Notes under the pieces: model-generated
Told to the model about the DNA's origin: nothing
The model's database searches: none
Seen by the model: the letters and a program-made list of their open reading frames with translations, nothing else
Source of the DNA: a virus
Direction: 5' to 3' (one strand)
IMG/VR virus record: IMGVR_UViG_3300028569_000120
Location: 1 to 30,399 of that record
DNA: 30,399 nt
In this document: piece by piece, positions 1 to 5,455 of the stretch
How positions within the stretch are numbered: the stretch's first letter is position 1
Layout of the letters: the number at the start of each line of letters is the position of its first letter
Position numbers and translations under genes: made by a program

Positions 1-5
1 TAATA

Positions 6-14
6 TGCTATAAT
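6..14 (+). promoter_or_regulatory. extended -10 promoter for a small RNA
   Basis: TGCTATAAT is a perfect extended -10 element (TGn plus TATAAT). The predicted start, 7 nt downstream at about 21, is exactly the first base of a stable hairpin. Any -35 box would lie outside the window, so the promoter is only partly visible. Confidence 0.45.
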
Positions 15-20
15 ATATAT

Positions 21-155
21 AGCCTTTAGCTTCGTCATAGTGTGCTAGAGGCTCAAGATATATTATTAGGGAGATATAATATATTTTGGAAATACATAGT
101 GTTCATATATTGAAATAGCATAAAAGACTAGATCCAACGACTAGTCTTTTATGTT
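21..155 (+). ncRNA. putative structured small RNA
   Basis: This gene-free stretch folds by eye into three hairpins. H1 has arms 21-30 and 44-53 (10 bp, one G-U). H2 has arms 55-66 and 76-87 (12 bp, one G-U). H3 has arms 122-131 and 142-151 (mostly AAAAGACTAG with CTAGTCTTTT) and looks like a terminator. The 8-mer CATAGTGT occurs twice, in the H1 loop (36-43) and in the unpaired linker (95-102). It is the exact complement of the ACACTATG start context of phage genes such as those at 2785, 2444, 1407 and 6614. Alternatively the region could hold tiny minus-strand ORFs starting at those same ATGs (about 102 and 38), but the first is only 14 codons and the second runs off the edge after 12. I do not recognise a known RNA family. 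Confidence 0.45.
122..155 (+). terminator. hairpin terminator of the small RNA
   Basis: A perfect 10-bp inverted repeat (AAAAGACTAG and CTAGTCTTTT, 9-10 nt loop) is followed by a T-rich tail. It lies between the small-RNA region and the next promoter and could act in both directions. The stem is only moderately GC-rich. Confidence 0.5.
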
Positions 156-158
156 TTA

Positions 159-167
159 TGTTATAAT
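159..167 (+). promoter_or_regulatory. extended -10 promoter
   Basis: TGTTATAAT lies just after the terminator hairpin and about 30 nt before the ATG at 196. No convincing -35 box is present, as expected for an extended -10 promoter. Confidence 0.5.
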
Positions 168-195
168 ATAAATGTAAACCTTGCTCCTTATAGCA

Positions 196-444
196 ATGGA
201 ACTGCTCCCTAAACCTCTCCGGTTTCTTTTTATCTACAAAGGTTATATTCAAATCAAAACAGAACTTCGGCTTGTTCGCTTTGAGAGTCCAGTTCGCAGA
301 TTAGAAAATGATCAATATTATGAGTGTGTGGACTTACTCAATAATAATATATATACAGTGCTTGGAGGGCATATCTTGAATTATAATCTCTATAATATGA
401 GACCGCTTACTAAGACAGATACGGAGTGTATTTCTGTTGCATAA
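196..444 (+). CDS. small protein, paralogue of the gene at 5134-5376
   Basis: An 82-aa protein of unknown function. I chose the ATG at 196; the frame is open from a TTG at 181, but the ATG lies better downstream of the TGTTATAAT promoter. The sequence has a hydrophobic beta-like core (LRFLFIYKGYIQI) and a YYECVDL motif. Both recur in the minus-strand protein at 5134-5376 (LRIIYLYVGYIYI and YYQCQDL), with shared GYI, R.V.F and D.YY.C.DL positions, so the two are diverged paralogues. It is the only plus-strand gene before 6265 and is preceded by the structured small RNA. It converges on the early minus-strand operon at a shared terminator. No catalytic motif is visible; a small beta-rich binding protein is a guess. 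Confidence 0.65.
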   Translation: MELLPKPLRFLFIYKGYIQIKTELRLVRFESPVRRLENDQYYECVDLLNNNIYTVLGGHILNYNLYNMRPLTKTDTECISVA

Positions 445-456
445 TCACATCTCAAT

Positions 457-487
457 AAAAAAAGGGAGTGTTTAGCTCCCTTTTTTC
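457..487. terminator. bidirectional rho-independent terminator
   Basis: An A-run plus GGGAG at 457-468 pairs with CTCCC plus a T-run at 476-487, around a 7-nt loop. The A and T tracts on both sides make it work for the plus gene ending at 444 and for the minus operon ending at 503. Confidence 0.85.
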
Positions 488-502
488 TTTAGATATATAA
501 AA

Positions 503-934
503 TTATTTTAAACAGTCGCTTTTTAGATTTAGTCTTTTATCTACATTTGGAGTTATAAATTTATTCAATTTCTCAATAGCTACAGTGCTATCTTCAATAT
601 ATGTAAACAAATCTCCTTTTTGAGCTGATACAGATATATTATCAAAATATATTGCTACTTTGTTTATAATCTCATCATCTAGATCAATCAAATCTTTACA
701 AGCTTGAGGAACAACTTCAACTTTCTTTTCAACTTCTTTTTCAACTACAACTTCTTTTTCAACTTCCTTTGTAATTACTTCCGGAGCCGGAGCATTAGTT
801 TGGGCTTTGGATAATTCATCTTTTAGCCTTGTAATTTCTGATTCTCTTCCTATAGCTGATATAATAAATACTACTAATAATACGGTTCTCCAGTTTCTTG
901 CTAATTTCTTTGTGATTCTCATTAGTGTACTCAT
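503..934 (-). CDS. membrane-anchored coiled-coil protein
   Basis: A 143-aa protein, last gene of the leftmost early operon. It has a basic N-terminus (residues 1-16), a short hydrophobic anchor (about 17-29), a charged helical stretch, then a lysine/glutamate/valine repeat (about 54-74, with KEVEKEV-type units) and a C-terminal domain with two cysteines. The layout suggests one membrane pass with a coiled-coil stalk. It starts 2 nt after the stop of the upstream HTH/membrane gene, so the two are probably co-translated. A role in lysis (spanin-like) or superinfection exclusion is conceivable, but no motif proves either. No SD is visible; the start context is AAGTATG. Confidence 0.7.
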   Translation of the reverse strand: MSTLMRITKKLARNWRTVLLVVFIISAIGRESEITRLKDELSKAQTNAPAPEVITKEVEKEVVVEKEVEKKVEVVPQACKDLIDLDDEIINKVAIYFDNISVSAQKGDLFTYIEDSTVAIEKLNKFITPNVDKRLNLKSDCLK

Positions 935-936
935 AC

Positions 937-1407
937 TTATATGTTCTTTATAATTAATAATGTTATGATTGATAATAAGATTATATATCCTATATATGAA
1001 AAGAATATAACTCTTATTAGATTCAAAATATCTTTTAGTGTATTTAGAATTCTGTTCTGATTATTGAAATGAGTGTCTTTATCAAAATCATCAAATGTAT
1101 ATTCTGTACCTCCAAAATCTTTGTCTGCAAATTCATCTATATTGTCTGTAATTTTTTCTTGAGTTTCTTTATTTGAATCAACTATATAGCCTTGATTTCT
1201 TAGTTCTTCATAAAAAAACTCTATCTTTTCTGCAGTGCTTTTTAAGATATATCTATTATGGTGCCTACCATATATTAATTCTCTAATAGTGCTGGCAGAT
1301 ACTCCGGAACCGTTTTCAATTTTTGTAGGCTTGAATCCATTAGATATCATTTTGTCTAGTAGTTCTATAGTCTTTTCTTTGTATGTATAATAGTGTCTCT
1401 TTTGCAT
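937..1407 (-). CDS. HTH protein with C-terminal membrane anchor
   Basis: A 156-aa protein. Residues about 12-60 look like a helix-turn-helix: a helix ending in MISNGFKPTKIENGSG, then VSASTIRELIYGR as the likely recognition helix. An acidic linker follows (about 80-115), then a strongly hydrophobic C-terminal segment (about 132-153) that should span the membrane. This resembles a small Cro/XRE-type DNA-binding domain tethered to the membrane by its C-terminus, which is uncommon for a phage regulator. The start codon sits in the ACACTATG context. It lies in one operon with the SSB-like and Sak genes. Candidate targets are the dyad-containing early promoters, but that is inference. Confidence 0.65.
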   Translation of the reverse strand: MQKRHYYTYKEKTIELLDKMISNGFKPTKIENGSGVSASTIRELIYGRHHNRYILKSTAEKIEFFYEELRNQGYIVDSNKETQEKITDNIDEFADKDFGGTEYTFDDFDKDTHFNNQNRILNTLKDILNLIRVIFFSYIGYIILLSIITLLIIKNI

Positions 1408-1483
1408 AGTGTATATTATAATTTATAATTGATATTAGTTCTAAGGACATTGTGTTCCATAGGCATATCTTTATTAATAATAT

Positions 1484-1777
1484 TTAAAAAGGTATTTCAT
1501 CTAAATTAATATCATCAGACTCAGGGGCTATTTTAGCCGGTTTGATATCATTTGAATTTGAACTAGGAGCCATTTGTTCTTTACTCAAACTATATGTATC
1601 TATTTGAGCATATTTATCTCCTTTCTTATTAGTCATTATAGATATATTGCACCATCCTTGATTATTTGAATATTGATTAATAATTTCTTTATCTTTAGGA
1701 GATATTGCAAAAGTTATAATCTCCCCATATTGAGTTTTAATTGTATTGAGTCTACCTATAAATATTTTAGTGTCCAT
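1484..1777 (-). CDS. single-stranded DNA-binding-like protein with acidic tip
   Basis: A 97-aa protein. The N-terminal ~60 residues alternate beta-like hydrophobic segments, compatible with a minimal OB-type fold. A linker rich in Ser, Asn and Pro follows, then an acidic C-terminus ending DDINLDEIPF. That ending matches the SSB C-terminal tip (acidic residues then a terminal I-P-F), which in bacterial SSB recruits partner proteins. It is directly downstream of the Sak-type annealing protein, a common pairing in phage recombination modules. It is shorter than bacterial SSB (about 150-180 aa), so I call it SSB-like. Start context is AAATATATG without an SD. Confidence 0.65.
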   Translation of the reverse strand: MDTKIFIGRLNTIKTQYGEIITFAISPKDKEIINQYSNNQGWCNISIMTNKKGDKYAQIDTYSLSKEQMAPSSNSNDIKPAKIAPESDDINLDEIPF

Positions 1778-1781
1778 ATAT

Positions 1782-2444
1782 TTAATCTACTAATATTATT
1801 TCTTCTAACTCCTCAGCCTGAATATAGGCATTAGATAAAGCTAATTCAACTTCTTCTGAAACCTCATATTTTGCTTTGACCATTTTGATTAATTTATCAT
1901 AAGGAGTATTAGGAACTTGCTTTAAAATATTGTAAAAGGTTTCTGAATCCATTACAACTTCTGGCTTAGGAGGTTTTACTGATGAAGGTTGAACTACATA
2001 TTCTTCTTGAGGAATTATATCTTCACCTCTATATAGGGATAATCCTAATCCAAATAGTGCTATATTTTTTACTAAACATCTCATAATAGAAGTGTTTATA
2101 TCAAACATAGTAGCCTTATTGACTGTATTATCTCCATATCTTGTAGTATATGTATAATCTCTGTTTAGCATAGCCTTATTTTTGTGATTTAAGACCGGTA
2201 AATACATATCTATAGTATTGCCTTCAATTGTGACTGAAGTATGAATCATATATCCTAAATCTGAATCTGCAATATAGGGCTTACCATCATATTGATAAAC
2301 TGTATAATTGCTATCTGGATAATTCTGAACTAGTAAAGTCCAAGCATTTGCCCACGATAAATAATTTAAAGTTTCTTTTTTTTCTACAGATTTGGATATA
2401 TCTAAATCAGATAATGTTTTGAATATTTCTTGCATTGTAGCCAT
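1782..2444 (-). CDS. Sak/DUF1071-type single-strand annealing protein
   Basis: A 220-aa protein. Family hallmarks of the DUF1071 (Sak-type) recombination mediators are visible: LNYLSWA at 26-32, GYMIHTSVTIEG at 64-75, MYLPVLNHKNKAM at 80-92, and a TMFDINTSIMRCLVKN block (112-127) followed by IALFGLGL and RGED (139-142). These proteins anneal complementary ssDNA and support recombination-dependent replication or repair. The C-terminal ~70 residues are a variable acidic tail. Its neighbour downstream is the SSB-like protein, which fits. Since the window has no polymerase, helicase or primase, this module may be the phage's main contribution to replication. Start context is ACACTATG. Confidence 0.88.
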   Translation of the reverse strand: MATMQEIFKTLSDLDISKSVEKKETLNYLSWANAWTLLVQNYPDSNYTVYQYDGKPYIADSDLGYMIHTSVTIEGNTIDMYLPVLNHKNKAMLNRDYTYTTRYGDNTVNKATMFDINTSIMRCLVKNIALFGLGLSLYRGEDIIPQEEYVVQPSSVKPPKPEVVMDSETFYNILKQVPNTPYDKLIKMVKAKYEVSEEVELALSNAYIQAEELEEIILVD

Positions 2445-2449
2445 AGTGT

Positions 2450-2785
2450 TTATTTATAATAGTGATTAATAATATCTTCCTCAGTTATAATTTGAGCTTC
2501 TAACAATTCTCCATATGTAGTTATAGATAACCAGTTTTGAATTATCCCTCGAACTCTATTTAGATGCATTGTATAGTTAGGCTTAGCATACATAAACATA
2601 TAGACTTTCATAATAATCCAGTTATCATAACCTTCTGAATCTACGGTTTCATCTTTGATGAATTCCATATTTCTTATAACTTCTTGTCTTCGTTCTTGTT
2701 CTTGTACATAATAGTCCCAGCTATCCTCAGGTTCTATAGGATATTTAGAATCATTTTGTAATAAATCAGTTGTATCTTGTGTCAT
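2450..2785 (-). CDS. acidic hypothetical protein, first gene of early operon
   Basis: A 111-aa protein rich in Glu, Asp, Tyr and Trp. The N-terminal ~35 residues look disordered and charged; the rest looks helical (EGYDNWIIMKVYMFMY). I recognise no family. It is the first gene downstream of the consensus promoter at 2822-2850 and is followed closely by Sak and the SSB-like gene. A DNA-metabolism accessory role is possible from context only. The ATG lies in CACACTATGAC, an 11-nt perfect complement of the loop region of the putative small RNA at 21-155. Confidence 0.7.
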   Translation of the reverse strand: MTQDTTDLLQNDSKYPIEPEDSWDYYVQEQERRQEVIRNMEFIKDETVDSEGYDNWIIMKVYMFMYAKPNYTMHLNRVRGIIQNWLSITTYGELLEAQIITEEDIINHYYK

Positions 2786-2821
2786 AGTGTGTATACATTA
2801 ATTAATACCTATTACATTTAT

Positions 2822-2850
2822 ATTATATCATAAATTATAAATCTTGTCAA
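2822..2850 (-). promoter_or_regulatory. consensus sigma70 promoter of the Sak operon
   Basis: On the minus strand: TTGACA (2850-2845), a 17-nt spacer, TATAAT (2827-2822), with TGA before it giving an extended -10. The spacer contains TTATAATTTATGA, a near-palindrome (TNATAAWTTATNA) shared with the promoters at 4179-4207, 5055-5083 and 6202-6230. Confidence 0.85.
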
Positions 2851-2989
2851 GTTATAATCATATTATAGCTTTTTTAAATAGCATTATAAAATACAATACC
2901 ATTAAAGCATACATTATCAATATTATATTCCATTTGAAACGGTATATAGTTTTTTTAGATAATGAGCGGTTAGATAATTTTCTAATATG

Positions 2990-3210
2990 TTTAATTTAAT
3001 AATAATACTCTTGCGAGTCAACAGTCGTAATCTGGGTATATAAGGCTCTTCCCTGACCTCCTAATTATTTCGTCTAAAGACCTTTTATGCAATAATTAGG
3101 TTATCTACTTAGCACATTATTCTTATGATAATGTTTATTAATAAGCATATAGACAGATATATGTATACTTATATCAAGTCAAGGAAAAGCCTTATATGTT
3201 AATGTACTGT
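2990..3210 (-). ncRNA. gene-free structured region, putative RNA
   Basis: About 390 nt between 2851 and 3241 hold no convincing gene. Within it are a 10-bp perfect stem (3060-3069 with 3091-3100) enclosing a small GTC/GAC hairpin, a 7-bp stem (3114-3120 with 3128-3134), and a hairpin closed by ACTC and GAGT whose minus-strand loop is GCAA (GNRA type, 3007-3018). The minus strand carries AATTAGGAGGT at 3066-3056 with no start codon nearby. A TGATATAAT extended -10 lies upstream at 3223-3215. The region could instead be a replication origin or a regulatory spacer; the strand is inferred from neighbours. Confidence 0.35.
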
Positions 3211-3214
3211 ACTT

Positions 3215-3223
3215 ATTATATCA
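3215..3223 (-). promoter_or_regulatory. possible extended -10 element
   Basis: The minus strand reads TGATATAAT, identical to the extended -10 of the early promoters at 2822 and 6225. There is no clear -35 box and the spacer dyad is absent. It would start transcription near 3208, into the structured region. Confidence 0.3.
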
Positions 3224-3241
3224 TAGGCGTTTATTTAATTA

Positions 3242-3304
3242 TTATTTACTCCATTTTAGGTTTGATAAAGGTTTTTTTAATAATTCTCGTTTTATGCTTT
3301 CCAT
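3242..3304 (-). CDS. possible 20-aa basic peptide
   Basis: A 20-codon ORF (begins MESIKRELLKK) lies 10 nt after the stop of the small membrane protein gene, with the start context CAAGTATG, much like that of the gene at 934. It is strongly basic. At this length it may be chance; the support is its position at the end of an operon and the familiar start context. Confidence 0.3.
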   Translation of the reverse strand: MESIKRELLKKPLSNLKWSK

Positions 3305-3314
3305 ACTTGTTATA

Positions 3315-3515
3315 TTATTTAAAAGGATGATTTATCCACTCATTGTAATATATATTATATAGCCAGTTAGATATTGAACATATCCAATAGCATATATATG
3401 TAATTACTACTAGAATCATACCTATAGGGAAGATAATTATTAATTTAATTAGCCACCATATTGTATGTACAATTAGTCCTATTATTATTATGATATCTAT
3501 TATTATATTGCTCAT
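3315..3515 (-). CDS. small two-pass membrane protein with a consensus SD
   Basis: A 66-aa, extremely hydrophobic protein, Ile- and Trp-rich, with two likely membrane segments (about 4-28 and 31-50) and a short polar C-terminus. It is unusual here because AAAGGAGG (minus strand 3531-3524) sits 8 nt before the ATG, a perfect Shine-Dalgarno, while neighbouring genes have none. It is third in the unit 4073-3315. Function unknown; small early membrane proteins of phages often act in host takeover or exclusion, but nothing here proves that. As the predicted best-translated gene of the early region, it may be needed in quantity. Confidence 0.65.
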   Translation of the reverse strand: MSNIIIDIIIIIGLIVHTIWWLIKLIIIFPIGMILVVITYICYWICSISNWLYNIYYNEWINHPFK

Positions 3516-3523
3516 AGTTTACG

Positions 3524-3531
3524 CCTCCTTT
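3524..3531 (-). promoter_or_regulatory. consensus Shine-Dalgarno site
   Basis: AAAGGAGG on the minus strand, 8 nt from the ATG at 3515. It is the clearest SD before a normal gene in this window and shows that the host anti-SD is probably functional. Confidence 0.75.
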
Positions 3532-3548
3532 CTAGGATATATTAATTA

Positions 3549-3851
3549 TTAATTTTTAATAAGATTAATTACATTATCTATAGCATTTTGAACAATTCCC
3601 TTGCTTTTCTTTAAGATATCTTTATTATGCTTTACAGTCTCATTATCTATAAGTTCTAAAGTTGTAATCAAATGTTCTCTATCTCCAAGCAAATCTGAGT
3701 GTGCTATCCATAGTACATTTATTCTATTTACAAATCCACTATAAGTAATAGTTTGTTCTGGAGTCCATCTTGCTGAATAAAAGTAGTTTTGTTCGTTCTC
3801 TAGATATTGTAGGCTTCTATGTAATGAGTGTAGGGCTTCGTTTTTAGTCAT
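3549..3851 (-). CDS. helical hypothetical protein
   Basis: A 100-aa protein, mostly helical, with several aromatic residues in the N-terminal half and a basic C-terminus. I recognise no motif. It lies between two small membrane protein genes in the unit transcribed from the promoter at 4179-4207. Start context is TATCATTATG without SD. Confidence 0.65.
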   Translation of the reverse strand: MTKNEALHSLHRSLQYLENEQNYFYSARWTPEQTITYSGFVNRINVLWIAHSDLLGDREHLITTLELIDNETVKHNKDILKKSKGIVQNAIDNVINLIKN

Positions 3852-3875
3852 AATGATATATAAATTAATTAATAA

Positions 3876-4073
3876 TTATTGCCAAATCCCGGGAGAAACA
3901 TAATCTAAGTACCACATAAATTCTAAAAATAAGAATATTGCTGGGATAACTATAATAGATATTGCAGTTATCCAAAATGCTCCTCTAAATAGATTAACTC
4001 CAAAATTATCTCCGTCTGTTATAAAACCCATATCCTTCCAGATTTGATTATATTGCTTTTTGAATTCTTCCAT
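3876..4073 (-). CDS. small single-pass membrane protein
   Basis: A 65-aa protein with an amphipathic N-terminal half and one clear membrane segment (about 32-56, with ITAISIIVIPAIFLFLEFMW). It is the first full gene after the promoter at 4179-4207, behind an about 100-nt leader that contains a short SD-led ORF (4099-4155). Function unknown. Confidence 0.65.
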   Translation of the reverse strand: MEEFKKQYNQIWKDMGFITDGDNFGVNLFRGAFWITAISIIVIPAIFLFLEFMWYLDYVSPGIWQ

Positions 4074-4094
4074 ATAAGTGTGTTATTTAGTTAT

Positions 4095-4108
4095 TAACCT
4101 ATAGAAGT
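4095..4108 (-). repeat. 14-nt leader repeat, copy 1
   Basis: TAACCTATAGAAGT on the plus strand, repeated exactly at 5416-5429. Both copies lie in leaders upstream of minus-strand genes and both include the CTATAG that closes or follows a short SD-led ORF. Confidence 0.6.
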
Positions 4109-4155
4109 TTGAGCTTTTGAATACGGTGGCTATATAATAATTGCACTCGATTCAA
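4099..4155 (-). CDS. possible 18-aa leader peptide (TTG start)
   Basis: On the minus strand, AAGGAG (4167-4162) is followed 6 nt later by TTG and an 18-codon ORF ending CTT CTA TAG. It lies in the leader between promoter 4179-4207 and the gene starting at 4073. An SD in a mostly SD-less genome makes it worth listing; a translated leader could regulate the downstream unit. Evidence is limited to the SD, the open frame and the end sequence shared with the leader at 5432-5455. Confidence 0.35.
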   Translation of the reverse strand: MNRVQLLYSHRIQKLKLL

Positions 4156-4178
4156 TTCACTCTCCTTCTTATAAATTA

Positions 4179-4207
4179 ATAATATCATAATTTATAAAAG
4201 TTGTCAA
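4179..4207 (-). promoter_or_regulatory. sigma70 promoter with spacer dyad
   Basis: On the minus strand: TTGACA (4207-4202), 17-nt spacer, TATTAT (4184-4179) with an extended -10 TG. The 17-nt spacer is identical to that of the plus-strand promoter at 6202-6230, which suggests a common bound regulator. Confidence 0.8.
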
Positions 4208-4264
4208 GTGTTTTTATAAATATTTTATCAAAATTATAAAATATCTAATAAACTATATGTATAC

Positions 4265-4407
4265 AGGTAGGCAAGGATTCGAACCTTGCATTAGGATGGT
4301 ATGGGAGCATATCTTTTACAACACACTTACTCCCACTAGTGGCTCTCGCTTGACTAGTCCTTAGTGTTAACTATTCACTGTGTTAGTTGCCTTTCTAACT
4401 TCTACCT
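4265..4407 (-). ncRNA. tRNA-like RNA with expanded middle
   Basis: The minus strand begins AGGTAG (4407-4402) and ends CTACCT (4270-4265), which pair as a 6-bp acceptor-like stem. The T-arm is textbook: GCAAGG, loop TTCGAAT, CCTTGC (4289-4271). A D-like arm is present: GTTAG, loop AAAGGCAA with the invariant GG, CTAAC (4399-4382). The expected anticodon arm is poor: AGTG and CACT flank a 9-nt loop containing TAGTT. About 70 extra nt follow, with stems at 4335-4340/4353-4358 and 4302-4307/4330-4335. No CCA is encoded. Total 143 nt, against 75-95 for a tRNA. It may be a tRNA with an insertion, a decayed tRNA, or a tRNA-mimicking RNA. It is not a tmRNA, since no tag ORF is seen. Confidence 0.55.
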
Positions 4408-4475
4408 ATTAGGGAATTTATCCCTAGCCTAACCTCCTAATTGAATAAGAGACTAGTGCTAGATTTACATCTAAA

Positions 4476-4724
4476 TTATCTATTAGCTAAGAATTCTAAA
4501 GCTTGTTTCATATTGTCAAAAAATATTGAGCTAAAATAATCTGTCATTAGATTGTCGGGGTCTTGATTATTTCTTATATGAATCAAAATAGCACTTTTAT
4601 ACTGGTCGTGAAACACTAAAGAATATTCAGCATTGTAATCTAATACATAGCAATTAGCATGTTCAATAGTAGGAGTTTTGCCGGTAGCCTTCTCAATTTT
4701 TTTAATAGCATTAGTAGTTTTCAT
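4476..4724 (-). CDS. small hypothetical protein
   Basis: An 82-aa protein with alternating strands and helices (an N-terminal basic helix, a central beta segment around YVLDYNAEYSLVFHD, a C-terminal helix). No motif recognised. It lies 22 nt downstream of the ArdC-like gene and upstream of the tRNA-like RNA, in one unit from the promoter at 5055-5083. Start context is TAACAATATG. Confidence 0.65.
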   Translation of the reverse strand: MKTTNAIKKIEKATGKTPTIEHANCYVLDYNAEYSLVFHDQYKSAILIHIRNNQDPDNLMTDYFSSIFFDNMKQALEFLANR

Positions 4725-4746
4725 ATTGTTATATTTAGATTAATAA

Positions 4747-5016
4747 TTAGAAAGTTATAGGTTCTGTTTGGGAGATATCAAATACTGATACCATACGATA
4801 ATTTGTGAGCTCATCTTGATTTGTCTTTTTATCTTTCTTGAAGTTAGGAACAAATATCTTGAAGCTTTTTTCTCCTTTTTTTACAACTCTACCATTAGCA
4901 AGCCATTGCTTGAAACCTCCAACGGTACCTTCAATCTGGACTTCTCTTTTGTCTGCTTGTTCAATTAGAACTTTAGAATTTACAGGGCTTAGTTGTTTAC
5001 CAGTTATCATTGTCAT
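4747..5016 (-). CDS. ArdC-like N-terminal domain mini-protein
   Basis: An 89-aa protein. Residues 34-50 (GFKQWLANGRVVKKGEK) and the C-terminal VFDISQTE (78-85) match the pattern of ArdC-type N-terminal domains (G.. QW...GR.V.KGEK ... V.VFDVSQTE), which bind ssDNA in plasmid and phage anti-restriction or primase-associated proteins. Full ArdC proteins are about 300 aa and carry a C-terminal metallopeptidase-like domain; here only the DNA-binding part is present. As an early gene with its own promoter only ~30 nt upstream, a role in protecting or handling incoming DNA is plausible. The first ATG (5016) fits the CACATTATG context. Confidence 0.68.
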   Translation of the reverse strand: MTMITGKQLSPVNSKVLIEQADKREVQIEGTVGGFKQWLANGRVVKKGEKSFKIFVPNFKKDKKTNQDELTNYRMVSVFDISQTEPITF

Positions 5017-5054
5017 AATGTGTAGTGATTAGTTATTATCCTTACTATAAATAT

Positions 5055-5083
5055 AGTATATCATAAATTATAAACCTTGTCAA
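5055..5083 (-). promoter_or_regulatory. sigma70 promoter of the ArdC-like unit
   Basis: On the minus strand: TTGACA (5083-5078), 17-nt spacer with TTATAATTTATGA, TATACT (5060-5055) with extended -10 TG. It lies between the terminator at 5093-5121 and the ATG at 5016. Confidence 0.82.
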
Positions 5084-5092
5084 GTATTTACA

Positions 5093-5121
5093 ACAAAAAA
5101 GGAGATAAAAGCTATCTCCTA
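5093..5121 (-). terminator. rho-independent terminator
   Basis: On the minus strand, AGGAGATA and TATCTCCT (5113-5120 with 5100-5107) form an 8-bp stem followed by a run of six T. It terminates the gene at 5134-5376. Confidence 0.85.
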
Positions 5122-5133
5122 TATGCCTAAAAG

Positions 5134-5376
5134 CTAGGCGGATTGAATTGTGTTTAGAAACTTGCAGTCGTAATAATAAGGCTTCATAATTTGAGTACCT
5201 CTTCGGATATAAAATTGTTTATCTTGCAAGTCTTGGCACTGGTAGTATTTATCTGATTGAAAAACAGAATTAAAGCTTGAAAACTTTACAATTCTGTCTT
5301 GTCTATTAATGTAAATATATCCCACATAAAGATAAATAATTCTCAAATTAGATTGAGTCACGATTTTAAAAGGCAA
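5134..5376 (-). CDS. small protein, paralogue of 196-444 (TTG start)
   Basis: An 80-aa protein related to the one at 196-444: shared L-R core, GYI.I, R.V.F.S and D.YY.C.DL. No in-frame ATG lies upstream, so the start is probably the TTG at 5376, giving MPFKIVTQ. It has its own promoter (5475-5503), a leader with an SD-led short ORF, and its own terminator (5093-5121). The branched structured element at 5528-5672 lies just upstream, parallel to the small RNA upstream of its paralogue. Function unknown. Confidence 0.6.
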   Translation of the reverse strand: MPFKIVTQSNLRIIYLYVGYIYINRQDRIVKFSSFNSVFQSDKYYQCQDLQDKQFYIRRGTQIMKPYYYDCKFLNTIQSA

Positions 5377-5415
5377 GGGAACATTAATATTATATACAAA
5401 ACATTTCTAATCTCC

Positions 5416-5429
5416 TAACCTATAGAAGT
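5416..5429 (-). repeat. 14-nt leader repeat, copy 2
   Basis: An exact copy of the sequence at 4095-4108, in the leader of the gene at 5134-5376. Confidence 0.6.
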
Positions 5430-5431
5430 CT

Positions 5432-5455
5432 TCATTTTGTGATTATATATATCAA
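5432..5455 (-). CDS. possible 7-aa leader ORF (TTG start, TGA stop)
   Basis: On the minus strand, AAGGAGG (5467-5461) is followed 5 nt later by TTG and six more codons to a TGA. In the same frame the sequence continues AGA CTT CTA TAG, the same ending as the leader at 4099-4155. The predicted transcription start (about 5468) is right at the SD. Too short to be sure it is translated. Confidence 0.25.
   Translation of the reverse strand: MIYIITK

Noticed and set aside
36-102. Tiny minus-strand ORFs starting at 102 and 38 with ACACTATG
   Set aside because: The first is 14 codons; the second leaves the window after 12 codons. The small-RNA reading explains hairpins and terminator better, though they cannot be excluded.
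4302-4335. Group I intron core in the tRNA-like RNA
   Set aside because: AAGATATGCTCCC looks like an S element pairing with GGGAG, but the space between is 22 nt, too short for a real core.
4265-4407. tmRNA
   Set aside because: No tag reading frame ending in Ala-Ala and no tmRNA-specific 5' end; only about 143 nt.
4838-5032. Plus-strand ORF opposite the ArdC-like gene
   Set aside because: An antisense shadow; the minus-strand frame has family motifs and a promoter.
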